DNA from: Lachnoclostridium sp. UBA1241
GTDB taxonomy: Bacteria > Bacillota > Clostridia > Lachnospirales > Lachnospiraceae
Length of the DNA stretch: 31,085 nucleotides
Assembly: GCA_002308955.1 (NCBI GenBank)
Contig: DBWJ01000005.1
Span: 1-31,085 of the forward strand
Reading direction: 5' to 3'
Shown: positions 24,360 through 31,085 of the stretch, piece by piece
How the letters are laid out: each line of letters opens with the position of its first letter
How positions within the stretch are numbered: position 1 is the first letter of the stretch
Position numbers and translations under genes: made by a program
Notes under the pieces: model-generated
What the model was told of the DNA's origin: nothing
Databases searched by the model: none
What the model saw: the letters and a program-made list of their open reading frames with translations, nothing else

Positions 24360-25967
24360 TTAACGGATAATCATAAAAATCCGGTCAACTGCTTCCTGAA
24401 TCGAATCGGAAAGCGGGTTCGGAATAATACCGAATACCAAAGCGGCTGCCGCAAGGATCACAAGCGGAGTCAGCAAAAAGATGCGTTTCTTCGAAACGGC
24501 CTTCTCCGTTCCGGCTTCCGCATGCTCCGCTTCTGCAGTATCCGAAGCTTTCGAAGCATCGGCATCTGCGGAAACTGCCGTGGCATTTGCCGCCTCATCC
24601 TTTCCGAAGAAGGCGTCCGCGGAAACGGTAAGCAGGTAACCGGCGGTCAAAAGTGCACTGATCAGAAGCACAACCGGGGCAAGCCACGAGAACACCGGGA
24701 TTTCGGTTTTAATGGCGCCGGTCGCGAGGTACCATTTGCTGATGAAGCCGCATAACGGCGGGATTCCCACAAGGCCGAGGCCGGCAACGGTGAAGCAGGT
24801 CATCGTGACGGGCATCTTCTTTCCCATGTGCTTCATCTCATCTGCACGGGTCTTGCCGGTCGTAAAGATGACCGCACCGACGCTTAAGAACAGAAGGTTC
24901 TTGATGATCGAATGGAAAATCATATGGAGCACCGCGCCGAGGAGCGTCACCTGCGAAAGCATGTAGACGCCGGTCAGGCAGTAGGAAACCTGGCTGACCG
25001 TCGAATAGGCGAGCCGTTTCTTCAATACCTTCTCGCGGTAGGCAAGCATCGAGCCGAGGAACACGGTGGTCAGCGAAAGCGCCAGGAGCGCGTTCATAAC
25101 CCAGGTGCCCGAAAGCGATTCCGGAACAACGATGAAATAAAGCACGCGGATCGTAAAGAGCAGTCCCATCTTCGTAATGTTACCGGAAAGCAGTGCCGAA
25201 GCGGGTGCCGGAGCAACCGGGTGCGCCTTCGGAAGCCATCCGTGTAACGGGAACATACCGGCTTTGCAGGCAAGGCCGATTAACATCAAAAACAGTACCG
25301 TAAGGAGAACCGTATTGTCTCCGCTTACATTGATGAATCCGCCCGGACGGTACATAAGGCTTCCGCCCTCTCCCGTCATGCCCGATGCCTCGCGGCTTAG
25401 GAAGAAGATTCCCAAGAGTCCGAGGAACGCGCCCGCTACCGAGTAGAACAGGTAGGTCATGCCGGCGGACACCGCTTCCTTCGTCTGCTCGTGAAGAACA
25501 AGCGGGAAGGTGACGAGCGTCATCATTTCATAAAACAGATAGGTCGTGATCAGGTTTCCTGAGAAGCATACGCCGAGCACCGCGCCGAGCGAAAGCAGCG
25601 AGAACAGCTGGTAGCGGATCTCGTTCTTCTGGTGGTCCATATACGCGAAGGAGAACCAGGTCGAAAGCAGCCACATGACCGCCGCAACCGAGGCGAAAAC
25701 TATCGCCGTGATATCCGCGCGGAAGTAAATCGGAAACGAATCCGAAATCAGGTCGAAAAGGCGGAACGAGAAGGTCCCGTCAAGGGCAATCGCAAGCACC
25801 GAAAGGCCTGCGGCAAGCACGAAGCAGAAGGTCGAAATCCGGACGGCCATCTTGAAGCGGGGTGCGTTGTCCGCTACCGCCTGCTTCGGAAAATACCACC
25901 GCAACAGAAGAAGGTTCAAAGCGCCGATCACCGGAAGCAAAACCGGCATAAGCAAAAACCAATTCAT
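24360..25967 (-). CDS. Antiporter-type membrane subunit (MrpD/MrpA-N-like), 535 residues
   Basis: Third large antiporter-type protein. E147 in LFYEMMTLV, K235 in GLACKAGMFPLHGWLPKAHP, K266 in NITKMG and K411 in GFISKWYLA are the family's channel residues. An acidic Ala/Asp/Glu-rich loop at about 455-494 (for example SADADASKASDTAEAEH) precedes the final membrane segments. I chose ATG 25967 (MNWFLLMP), which has AAAGGAG ten to twelve bases upstream; the ATG at 25985 lacks such a site. It begins just after the mnhD-like gene. The WLPKAHPVAPAPASALLSG segment is shared with the 720-residue subunit. Confidence 0.88.
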   Translation of the reverse strand: MNWFLLMPVLLPVIGALNLLLLRWYFPKQAVADNAPRFKMAVRISTFCFVLAAGLSVLAIALDGTFSFRLFDLISDSFPIYFRADITAIVFASVAAVMWLLSTWFSFAYMDHQKNEIRYQLFSLLSLGAVLGVCFSGNLITTYLFYEMMTLVTFPLVLHEQTKEAVSAGMTYLFYSVAGAFLGLLGIFFLSREASGMTGEGGSLMYRPGGFINVSGDNTVLLTVLFLMLIGLACKAGMFPLHGWLPKAHPVAPAPASALLSGNITKMGLLFTIRVLYFIVVPESLSGTWVMNALLALSLTTVFLGSMLAYREKVLKKRLAYSTVSQVSYCLTGVYMLSQVTLLGAVLHMIFHSIIKNLLFLSVGAVIFTTGKTRADEMKHMGKKMPVTMTCFTVAGLGLVGIPPLCGFISKWYLATGAIKTEIPVFSWLAPVVLLISALLTAGYLLTVSADAFFGKDEAANATAVSADADASKASDTAEAEHAEAGTEKAVSKKRIFLLTPLVILAAAALVFGIIPNPLSDSIQEAVDRIFMIIR

Positions 25968-25981
25968 AGCACGCACTCCTT

Positions 25982-27478
25982 TCATGAAAACTGGCTGAGG
26001 CCGCGGGAAATCCAGTCAAAAATCGGATTGCTGAGTATCCCGAGGACCAGCACGATGATGATAAATACAAACATGGAAAAACGGTAGGTGAAGCCCGGCC
26101 GGAAATCCCGGTCTTCATAGTGTTCGTTCATCCGCGGCGTATATACGCTTAAGGTCATACGGATAAAGTACATCGCGTTCAGGATCGTACTGATCGCGAG
26201 GGCGATCAATGTGACAATCTCCTTTGAGGTCGTCGCGCCGAGCGCAGCCTTCGCGAAGTATACCTTCGAGGTGAATCCGGCGAACAAAGGGATACCGACC
26301 ATTGACAGCGAGCCGACGACAAATCCGATACCCGCCGAGCGGTTTCGGATTCCGGAACCGCGAAGATCCCGGTAGTTCATGCTGCCGCCCGAAACTTCGG
26401 ACAGCCCGTTCGCCGAAACGAAAAGCATGGATTTGGCGGAGGCATGCGCCAGTATGTGGAACGCCGAAGCGACCATTCCGGCTTCGACGCCGAGACCGAA
26501 GCCCATATAGATGTATCCGATCTGCGCGATCGAGGAGAAAGCGATCATCCGGCTGATGTCGGTCTGCTGAATCGCGTCAATCGAGCCGACAAGCATGGCG
26601 GCGATTCCGAAAAGGAAAAGCACATCGTCCGCGCCGGTCATCTTGAAGACATCCGAACCGATGACACGGTAGATAAACTTCATCAGGAACAGAATGTAAC
26701 CCTTCGAAACGAGCGACGACAGGATCGCGCTCGATGAACAGGTGGAATAGCTGTACGCATCCGGCAGCCACGCGTGGAACGGGAACAGCGCGGATTTGAT
26801 GGCGATACCGACCGAGAACAGTCCCACCGCGATAATTAACGGCTCGATGTGGTTCTTCGAGGCCACAAGCTCCGCTACCGCCGTGTGGATATTCGACATC
26901 AGAAGGTGTCCGGTAATGCCGTACAGAATCGAAATCGAAACGAGTACAAGACCGGAACCGAGCAGCGACATCACCATGTATTTGGTGGCGGCGAGGATGT
27001 TTCGTCCCCAGCCTCGTATCATGATAAGACCGCAGGCCGAAATCGTATTGATCTCGACGAAAACGTATCCGGTGAACATATCGTTCGTGTAGATCAGGGA
27101 CAGAAGCGACGCAAGAAGAAGGTTGATCATAATGAAGTACAGGTTCTTCTTCTCGTCCGGAACGTCCGTCTTCAGATACTTCAGTCCGCCGATCAGCGAA
27201 AGCACCATAATCAGGCAGAAGAACGTCGCCATCAGCGCTTCGAAAACACCGGCACGGATTTCGTTACCGAACGGCGCCGGGAAACGGCCCATCGTATAAA
27301 CAAAGGGCTCAGTAAGCTGCAGCGTGTACACAAGCGTGACAGCCGATAGGATGCCGCAGACGGATACCACAAGCATGCTGAGGCGTCCTGCCTTCTTTCC
27401 GGAAAGCACCGAGGAAACCGGCCCCGAAACCATGGCGAGCATTATGCAGATGAAAGGAAAGTTACGCACAAAGTCCAT
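25982..27478 (-). CDS. mnhD: Mrp antiporter subunit D-like membrane protein, 498 residues
   Basis: Antiporter-type protein directly after mnhC, the position of MrpD in standard Mrp operons, and about the usual MrpD length. E142 in VFVEINTISA, K228 in GIAIKSALFPFHAWLPDAY, K259 in LVSKG and K405 in GFTSKVYFA are in place. The segment after the TM7 lysine (YSYSTCSSSAILSS) differs from the other three copies, so this is the most separate of the four. The ATG at 27478 overlaps the mnhC stop as TGATG, with AAAGGAG upstream; a GTG one codon earlier is also possible. Confidence 0.9.
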   Translation of the reverse strand: MDFVRNFPFICIMLAMVSGPVSSVLSGKKAGRLSMLVVSVCGILSAVTLVYTLQLTEPFVYTMGRFPAPFGNEIRAGVFEALMATFFCLIMVLSLIGGLKYLKTDVPDEKKNLYFIMINLLLASLLSLIYTNDMFTGYVFVEINTISACGLIMIRGWGRNILAATKYMVMSLLGSGLVLVSISILYGITGHLLMSNIHTAVAELVASKNHIEPLIIAVGLFSVGIAIKSALFPFHAWLPDAYSYSTCSSSAILSSLVSKGYILFLMKFIYRVIGSDVFKMTGADDVLFLFGIAAMLVGSIDAIQQTDISRMIAFSSIAQIGYIYMGFGLGVEAGMVASAFHILAHASAKSMLFVSANGLSEVSGGSMNYRDLRGSGIRNRSAGIGFVVGSLSMVGIPLFAGFTSKVYFAKAALGATTSKEIVTLIALAISTILNAMYFIRMTLSVYTPRMNEHYEDRDFRPGFTYRFSMFVFIIIVLVLGILSNPIFDWISRGLSQFS

Positions 27479-27852
27479 CACTCATGCTCCTTTCGCACCA
27501 TGGTCGTAATCTCGTCGATGTCGAGAGTGCGGTAACGCTCATAGAGCTTAACCGTAAGACCGAGCATCAGGGCGGTTACGCTGACGGATACGACAATGCC
27601 GGTAAGCACGAGGCCGCTCGGAAGCGGGTTCACGTACTGCGAGGCTTCGGTCACCCCGTCCTTAAGTATCGGCGCGAAGCGTCCCTCGATGTAGCCCATC
27701 GAAGCAAGGAACAGGTATACCGCGGTATCCATGATATTAAGGCCGATGATCTTCTTGATCAAGTTCCGCTGCAACAGCAGGTTACAGAATCCGATGCCGA
27801 ACAGAATCATTGCGGCCACGCTTACGTAATTGTTCCACAGATAGGAAAGCAT
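27478..27852 (-). CDS. mnhC: Mrp antiporter subunit C (NuoK-like)
   Basis: 124-residue membrane protein with three segments, homologous to NuoK. Typical marks are the paired segments FGIGFCNLLLQRNLIKKIIGLNIMDTAVYLFL and the third segment starting PSGLVLTGIVVSVSVTALMLGLTVKLYERY, with ALVLTAIVI-type sequence as in MrpC. I chose ATG 27852, overlapping the mnhB-type stop by one base and preceded by AAGGAGG; the frame opens further upstream, but that would lie inside the previous gene. It couples the MrpB and MrpD parts of the complex. Confidence 0.93.
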   Translation of the reverse strand: MLSYLWNNYVSVAAMILFGIGFCNLLLQRNLIKKIIGLNIMDTAVYLFLASMGYIEGRFAPILKDGVTEASQYVNPLPSGLVLTGIVVSVSVTALMLGLTVKLYERYRTLDIDEITTMVRKEHE

Positions 27853-28811
27853 CACAGCCCTCCTTTCCGGAACAGCGCGAAGAAGGCATACATCGTGCAT
27901 GCCACTTCGAATCCGACAAGAATATTGATGGGCAGGATAAGGCCCGAGCTGATGATCGCGCCGGCCTTGCCGAGGGGAACGATCGAGTCTATGCCATTTG
28001 CCCCGGTGAACAGATAATAGATGATCAGAAGGCTGTAAAGCATCAGCGATCCGACCTTCACAATGTCATAAATCCGCTCGTTGAAGAAACGGGCAGTGGC
28101 GGTAAATCCGAAGGAGGCCGAATAAAGGATCAGGCCTGCCCCGAGTACCGCGCCGCCGGAGAATCCGCCGCCCGGTGACAGGTGCCCGTTCACGAGAATA
28201 TACAGTCCGAACAAAAAGATGAGCGGTACCATGAAATGCGCCATGGTCCGAAGAATCCGGTCGCCGCCGGGGTTTTCGCCGTCCATGCGGACAGGCTCCT
28301 CGTCCTTACGGCGCTTCAGAAGGATCATAACCGCAATCGTTGCAAGGAAAAGCACGTGGGTCTCGCCGAAGGTGTCGAAACCGCGGTACTGCAGGATGAC
28401 GCCGGTGACGGTGTTAACAACACCGGTCTCCTCCTGTCCTTTCTCGATATAGCGCTCGGTCACCTCGTTGGTCATGGCGGTGTCGGCGCTTCCGAATTCG
28501 GGCATAAATGCCACGTTATAAATCAAAAGTCCGCTGATGGCGACGCACAGAAGGAGCGCCATAACGCCGTAAAGCCGGCGGAACCAGCGCATTCCGGAGA
28601 GCTCTGCGTAGCGCTTCGCGTCTTCCATCGGATCCACTTCGGGCGGCATCAGATAATGCTCCGTCGCGCGCTCGTCTTCGGCCTTTTCTTCGGCGATCTG
28701 CTTTTTGTACATCGGCATGTAGTCGACTTCGGGAAGCTCCGTCTCGCCTAAGATGTAGCGGCGGAAACGGGTACGGAAGGAGGTGTCGTAATTCTTACGA
28801 ATCTTGCTCAT
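27852..28811 (-). CDS. mnhB: Fusion of MbhE-like (MrpA C-terminal) domain and Mrp antiporter subunit B
   Basis: 319 residues. Residues 1-78 are a charged, cytoplasm-type extension without recognised domain. About 79-165 match the MbhE / MrpA C-terminal domain: a membrane segment, then TGVVNTVTGVILQYRGFDTFGE and a second segment, the RGFDT.GE motif being the family mark. About 185-315 are MrpB: MAHFMVPLIFLFGLYILVNGHLSPGGGFSGG and three further segments. In classical Mrp systems the first part is the end of MrpA and MrpB is separate. I chose ATG 28811, with AAGGAGG upstream; it overlaps the preceding gene by 17 bases. Confidence 0.9.
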   Translation of the reverse strand: MSKIRKNYDTSFRTRFRRYILGETELPEVDYMPMYKKQIAEEKAEDERATEHYLMPPEVDPMEDAKRYAELSGMRWFRRLYGVMALLLCVAISGLLIYNVAFMPEFGSADTAMTNEVTERYIEKGQEETGVVNTVTGVILQYRGFDTFGETHVLFLATIAVMILLKRRKDEEPVRMDGENPGGDRILRTMAHFMVPLIFLFGLYILVNGHLSPGGGFSGGAVLGAGLILYSASFGFTATARFFNERIYDIVKVGSLMLYSLLIIYYLFTGANGIDSIVPLGKAGAIISSGLILPINILVGFEVACTMYAFFALFRKGGL

Positions 28812-29073
28812 GCTTCTCCTCCTTTCGCTCCTGCTTCGCGATGGCGTTAATGCGCCGAAGCGTTGCAAAGAACAGAACCGAAGTTACGCCGGCACCGACC
28901 GCGGCCTCGGTAATGGCAAGGTCGGGTGCCTCAAGAAACATCCAGATAATGGACATGATAAGGCTGTAGGACATGAAGATAATGATGGAAACCAAAAGAT
29001 TCTTCGTGAAGCCCGCGCTGACGGCACACAGGATCAGAAACAGCACGAGCAGTAACAGGATTGCTTTCGTCAT
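28795..29073 (-). CDS. MbhD-like / DUF4040 (MrpA C-terminal part) small membrane subunit
   Basis: 92 residues, three membrane segments and a charged tail (KQERKEEKHEQDS). The motif LEAPDLAITEAAVGAG (about 47-62) is the mark of the MbhD family, which corresponds to a segment of the MrpA C-terminal region that is related to NuoJ. Here it is a stand-alone gene, as in membrane-bound hydrogenases such as Mbh, rather than the tail of a large MrpA. It overlaps mnhG by four bases and the next gene by 17 bases, so translation is tightly coupled. Confidence 0.9.
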   Translation of the reverse strand: MTKAILLLLVLFLILCAVSAGFTKNLLVSIIIFMSYSLIMSIIWMFLEAPDLAITEAAVGAGVTSVLFFATLRRINAIAKQERKEEKHEQDS

Positions 29074-29417
29074 ACCTTCTCCTCTTCCTTTCCGTCATCG
29101 GTTAAAATCTCACAGTTATCCTTAAGCTTCGGCGAAACGGTCACCTCAAGATTCGCAAGCAGGTGGGATGCCACCGGGCTTGCGCACCACAGAAGAAGGA
29201 TAATCAGAAACAGCTTCAGGGAATCAAAATTGAACCCGGACAGTACGATCAGCCCGGACAGAACCAGCAGTATTGCAAGCGTGTCGCACATAGCGGCGGC
29301 ATGCATGCGATTTAACGCAAAGCGGAACTTGAAAAGCCCGAAGGCGGCAATTCCCGCCGCAAGCAGTCCGCAAAGAATCAAAAAGGCGGCAAAGCCGAAA
29401 CGAATCCATTCACCCAC
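29070..29417 (-). CDS. mnhG: Mrp antiporter subunit G
   Basis: 115-residue membrane protein with three segments. The MrpG core is visible as FGLFKFRFALNRMHAAAMCDTLAILLVLSGLI, matching the family's G..R.PD...R.HA....TLG pattern with some changes, then LKLFLIILLLWCASPVASHLL. The C-terminal tail is charged (DDGKEEEKV). Start codon is GTG at 29417, overlapping mnhF by eight bases, with GAGGAAG upstream. Confidence 0.92.
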   Translation of the reverse strand: MGEWIRFGFAAFLILCGLLAAGIAAFGLFKFRFALNRMHAAAMCDTLAILLVLSGLIVLSGFNFDSLKLFLIILLLWCASPVASHLLANLEVTVSPKLKDNCEILTDDGKEEEKV

Positions 29418-29724
29418 GGCGTTCTTCCTCCTTTTTGAGCATTCTCTCGTGATACACGCCGAGATAGATGCGCGTAAGTATAACGACGGCGAGGAAGGAA
29501 ATCATCGCATAGATGATCGCTACATCCAGAAGGTAACCCTGCTTAAGCCACAGGGACAGGATGCAGATGATCATGATCGTCAGCGTACCGAGCATATTGA
29601 CGGCCACAATGCGGTCCACGATCTCCGGGCCTCTTACGGCGCGGATCAGAACGCAGAGCATAATAAGAACAAGCACGCCTACGGCTCCGCCGAACAGTAT
29701 GTTGTAAGCCTGCGAAAGACTCAT
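29410..29724 (-). CDS. mnhF: Mrp antiporter subunit F
   Basis: 104-residue membrane protein with three segments. Family marks: VRGPEIVDRIVAVNMLGT (about 29-46, the MrpF RGPT..DR..A.N..GT motif) and the segment YLLDVAIIYAMISFLAVVILTRIYLG. The ATG follows GGAGGAAG. It overlaps mnhE by four bases and mnhG by eight. Confidence 0.94.
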   Translation of the reverse strand: MSLSQAYNILFGGAVGVLVLIMLCVLIRAVRGPEIVDRIVAVNMLGTLTIMIICILSLWLKQGYLLDVAIIYAMISFLAVVILTRIYLGVYHERMLKKEEERRG

Positions 29725-30188
29725 TCCGCTTCCTCCACTTCCTGAATCATCTGAATAAATACGGAATCATCGATTCCTTCCGCGAACTCGCGGTCCAGCG
29801 CGTGAATCGTAAACCAGTCATCCTCCGAAAGATCGACCGTAATGGTACCTGGCGTTAACGTGATCGAATTCGCGAGAAGCACCTCGTGGGAATTCTGCTT
29901 AAATGTACGCTTAAACCGCACAAGTACCGGTTCGGGCTCCAGGCGGTCCGAAAGGATCAGCTTCGTTACCGCGACGTTCGCCTTGACAATCTCGCGAAGA
30001 AGCACGGCGAAATACTTCATAAGCCACGGAAGCTGACTTACGAAGTCCCATTCCTTCTTCGGCGTAAAATGCATTACAAGGCAGAAAAAAAGATAAACGG
30101 GTACAGCAAGGACAAGTCCCGTAAGGAACACTTCCCATGTGATGCGCCCGTTAAAAACAATCCATAAACCGAGTAATAAAAATAACAT
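29721..30188 (-). CDS. mnhE: Mrp antiporter subunit E
   Basis: 155 residues. Two or three N-terminal membrane segments (about 2-20, 22-40, 55-75) are followed by a soluble domain with the MrpE marks: VLVRFKRTFKQNSHEVLLANSITLTPGTITVDL and the closing HALDREFAEG. I chose ATG 30188 (MLFLLLG), with AGCAGG seven bases upstream; a TTG at 30215 would lack a ribosome binding site. It is the first gene of the operon, where standard Mrp operons start with mrpA. Confidence 0.93.
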   Translation of the reverse strand: MLFLLLGLWIVFNGRITWEVFLTGLVLAVPVYLFFCLVMHFTPKKEWDFVSQLPWLMKYFAVLLREIVKANVAVTKLILSDRLEPEPVLVRFKRTFKQNSHEVLLANSITLTPGTITVDLSEDDWFTIHALDREFAEGIDDSVFIQMIQEVEEAE

Positions 30189-30225
30189 ATTACGCCTGCT
30201 TTCCGGAAAATCCAAAATCTAAGTT

Positions 30226-30254
30226 ATGATATCACATTTTACGCAGAAAGTCAA
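30226..30254 (-). promoter_or_regulatory. Promoter of the Mrp-like operon
   Basis: On the minus strand -35 TTGACT (30254-30249), a 17-base spacer and an extended -10, TGATATCAT, whose hexamer TATCAT is at 30231-30226. The leader to the mnhE ATG is about 30 bases. The -35 shares bases with the T-run of the upstream gene's terminator. Confidence 0.85.
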
Positions 30255-30287
30255 AAAAAGCTGTCGGCCGGAAACCCGGTCGACAGC
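30253..30287 (-). terminator. Rho-independent terminator of the Gln/Pro-repeat protein gene
   Basis: On the minus strand GCTGTCGACCGG and CCGGCCGACAGC form a 12-bp stem with one mismatch and a short loop, followed by seven T residues (plus-strand A 30253-30259). It lies about 15 bases after the stop codon at 30303, and its T-run overlaps the next promoter. Confidence 0.9.
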
Positions 30288-30302
30288 TCCTTGAAAGCAT
30301 TA

Positions 30303-31085
30303 TTATTTCTTAAGGTTGAATTCCTTGAGGTTGTCCTCGCCGATCAGGATTACCTGCCACTCGTCATCCTCTTCGAAGAAGATATAGTAGTCGAAGTACT
30401 TCTCGGAACCGTCGGAGCCCTTGAAGCAGGAATTGTTCGCTACAAGATAAGCTGCGGCGATGTCTACGGACTTGCCGAATACATCCTTAAAGCAATCGGT
30501 GAGGTCATCGAGATCGCTGATCTTCTTGGCGGATACGATTTCCTCGGTAACCTTGATGTCGTCACCGCAGGAAGCGATACCGTTGTCTTCGTCTTCGTTC
30601 AGGTAGGTTACGAACTCCTTAGCGGAACTCTTGCCGTAAACGCTCCATACGAAGTCGCGTGCGTAGCTCGGGATACCGTCGGCATAGTCGCCGCCGTCCT
30701 CATCGATAATCGCCTCGTCAAGAGCCTTAACAAGCTTCTTGAACGTGCTCTGCTCCTTGTCACTGAGAGGAAGGGAATTGCCCTCCTTCTTGAAATCCAG
30801 AGCGGCAAGCCACTCGGGACGATCTTCCTCGGAAGCAAGGAAGGTCTCATATGCAATCAAACCGCCGGCTGCAAGAACCAGAAGGACGATAATCAACGTG
30901 ATGATCAACGGAGCCTTGGATTTCTTCTTCGGAGCGGGCTGCTGGAATGCAGGCTGCTGATACATGGGCTGCTGGTATACAGGCTGCTGATATACAGGCT
31001 GCTGATATATGGGCTGCTGTACAGGCTGCTGTACGGGCTGCTGGTACACGGGCTGCTGTACGGGCTGCTGGTACACGGGCTGCTG
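30303..31085 (-). CDS. Unrecognised single-pass membrane protein with Gln/Pro-rich repeats, 5' end missing
   Basis: 260 residues visible; the frame is open at the right edge, so the true start is outside. The visible N-terminal part (about 1-52) is a run of YQQP and VQQP units. Then come a basic stop-transfer patch (KKKSK), one membrane segment at about 59-79, and an acidic domain of about 175 residues (rich in D, E and K, two cysteines), which should lie outside the cell if the repeat is cytoplasmic. I do not recognise the domain. Similar layouts in related Firmicutes often begin with a zinc ribbon before the Gln-rich stretch, but that part is not visible. It has its own terminator and is not part of the Mrp-like operon. 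Confidence 0.8.
   Translation of the reverse strand, partial: QQPVYQQPVQQPVYQQPVQQPVQQPIYQQPVYQQPVYQQPMYQQPAFQQPAPKKKSKAPLIITLIIVLLVLAAGGLIAYETFLASEEDRPEWLAALDFKKEGNSLPLSDKEQSTFKKLVKALDEAIIDEDGGDYADGIPSYARDFVWSVYGKSSAKEFVTYLNEDEDNGIASCGDDIKVTEEIVSAKKISDLDDLTDCFKDVFGKSVDIAAAYLVANNSCFKGSDGSEKYFDYYIFFEEDDEWQVILIGEDNLKEFNLKK
30937..31085 (-). repeat. Degenerate tandem repeat encoding YQQP/VQQP units
   Basis: About a dozen units of 9 or 12 bases with the core CAGCAGCC(C/T), alternating with GTGTAC, GTACAG or GTATAT codons, in frame with the coding sequence. The array continues past the right edge. Such repeats can change in copy number by slippage. Confidence 0.85.

Noticed and set aside
20544..30188. 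Complex I or a membrane-bound hydrogenase
   Set aside because: Subunits E, F and G mark an Mrp-type system, and no NiFe, NuoB/C/D/H/I or flavin subunit is present in the window.
30937..31085. CRISPR-like regular repeats
   Set aside because: The units are 9-12 bases, in frame and without spacers; they encode YQQP/VQQP.

Overview
The window reads as a chromosomal segment of a strictly anaerobic, moderately GC-rich Clostridia-type Firmicute, most likely Lachnospiraceae-like. The grounds are the gene orders plsX-acpP-rnc-smc-ftsY and rimO-pgsA, the IspH-ribosomal S1 fusion typical of Clostridia, strong AGGAGG-type ribosome binding sites, a Gram-positive LexA box before recA, and a biotin-dependent sodium-pumping decarboxylase. 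Every gene I can support is on the minus strand, so transcription runs from high to low coordinates. No rRNA, tRNA, CRISPR array, insertion sequence or phage gene was seen.

Layout in transcription order, right to left. (1) 31085-30303: the 3' part of an unrecognised membrane-anchored protein with a Gln/Pro-rich N-terminal repeat, ended by a terminator. (2) 30254-20544: a strong promoter drives a ten-gene Mrp-like cation/proton antiporter operon (E, F, G, an MbhD-like piece, an MbhE-MrpB fusion, C, then four large antiporter-type subunits). (3) 20517-13737: folD, rimO, pgsA, a flavoprotein-cytidylate kinase fusion and an IspH-S1 fusion follow with overlaps or short gaps, ending at a terminator. 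(4) 13593-6995: plsX, acpP, rnc, smc, ftsY, ending at a terminator. (5) 6724-4825: recA-recX with a consensus promoter, an SOS box and a terminator. (6) 4557-1: a promoter and the carboxyltransferase, OadG-like, biotin carrier, OadB and OadA-like genes; the last runs off the left edge.

Two systems concern membrane ion energetics. The left operon has all the parts of a sodium-pumping decarboxylase but carries two different carboxyltransferases (a CoA-type and a pyruvate/oxaloacetate-type) around one biotin carrier, which is also the part list of a transcarboxylase. The right operon is an expanded Mrp complex with four NuoL/M/N-type subunits instead of the usual two, and with the C-terminal part of MrpA split across two small genes. 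A cell could use the first to make a sodium gradient and the second to interconvert sodium and proton gradients; this link is inference.

The most interesting items are the four-antiporter Mrp operon with its fused and split subunits, the dual-carboxyltransferase sodium pump with a large insertion in OadB, the in-frame flavoprotein-Cmk fusion, the apparently truncated C-terminal tail of IspH-S1, a perfect 24-bp palindrome between smc and ftsY, and a long imperfect hairpin between recX and the decarboxylase operon.
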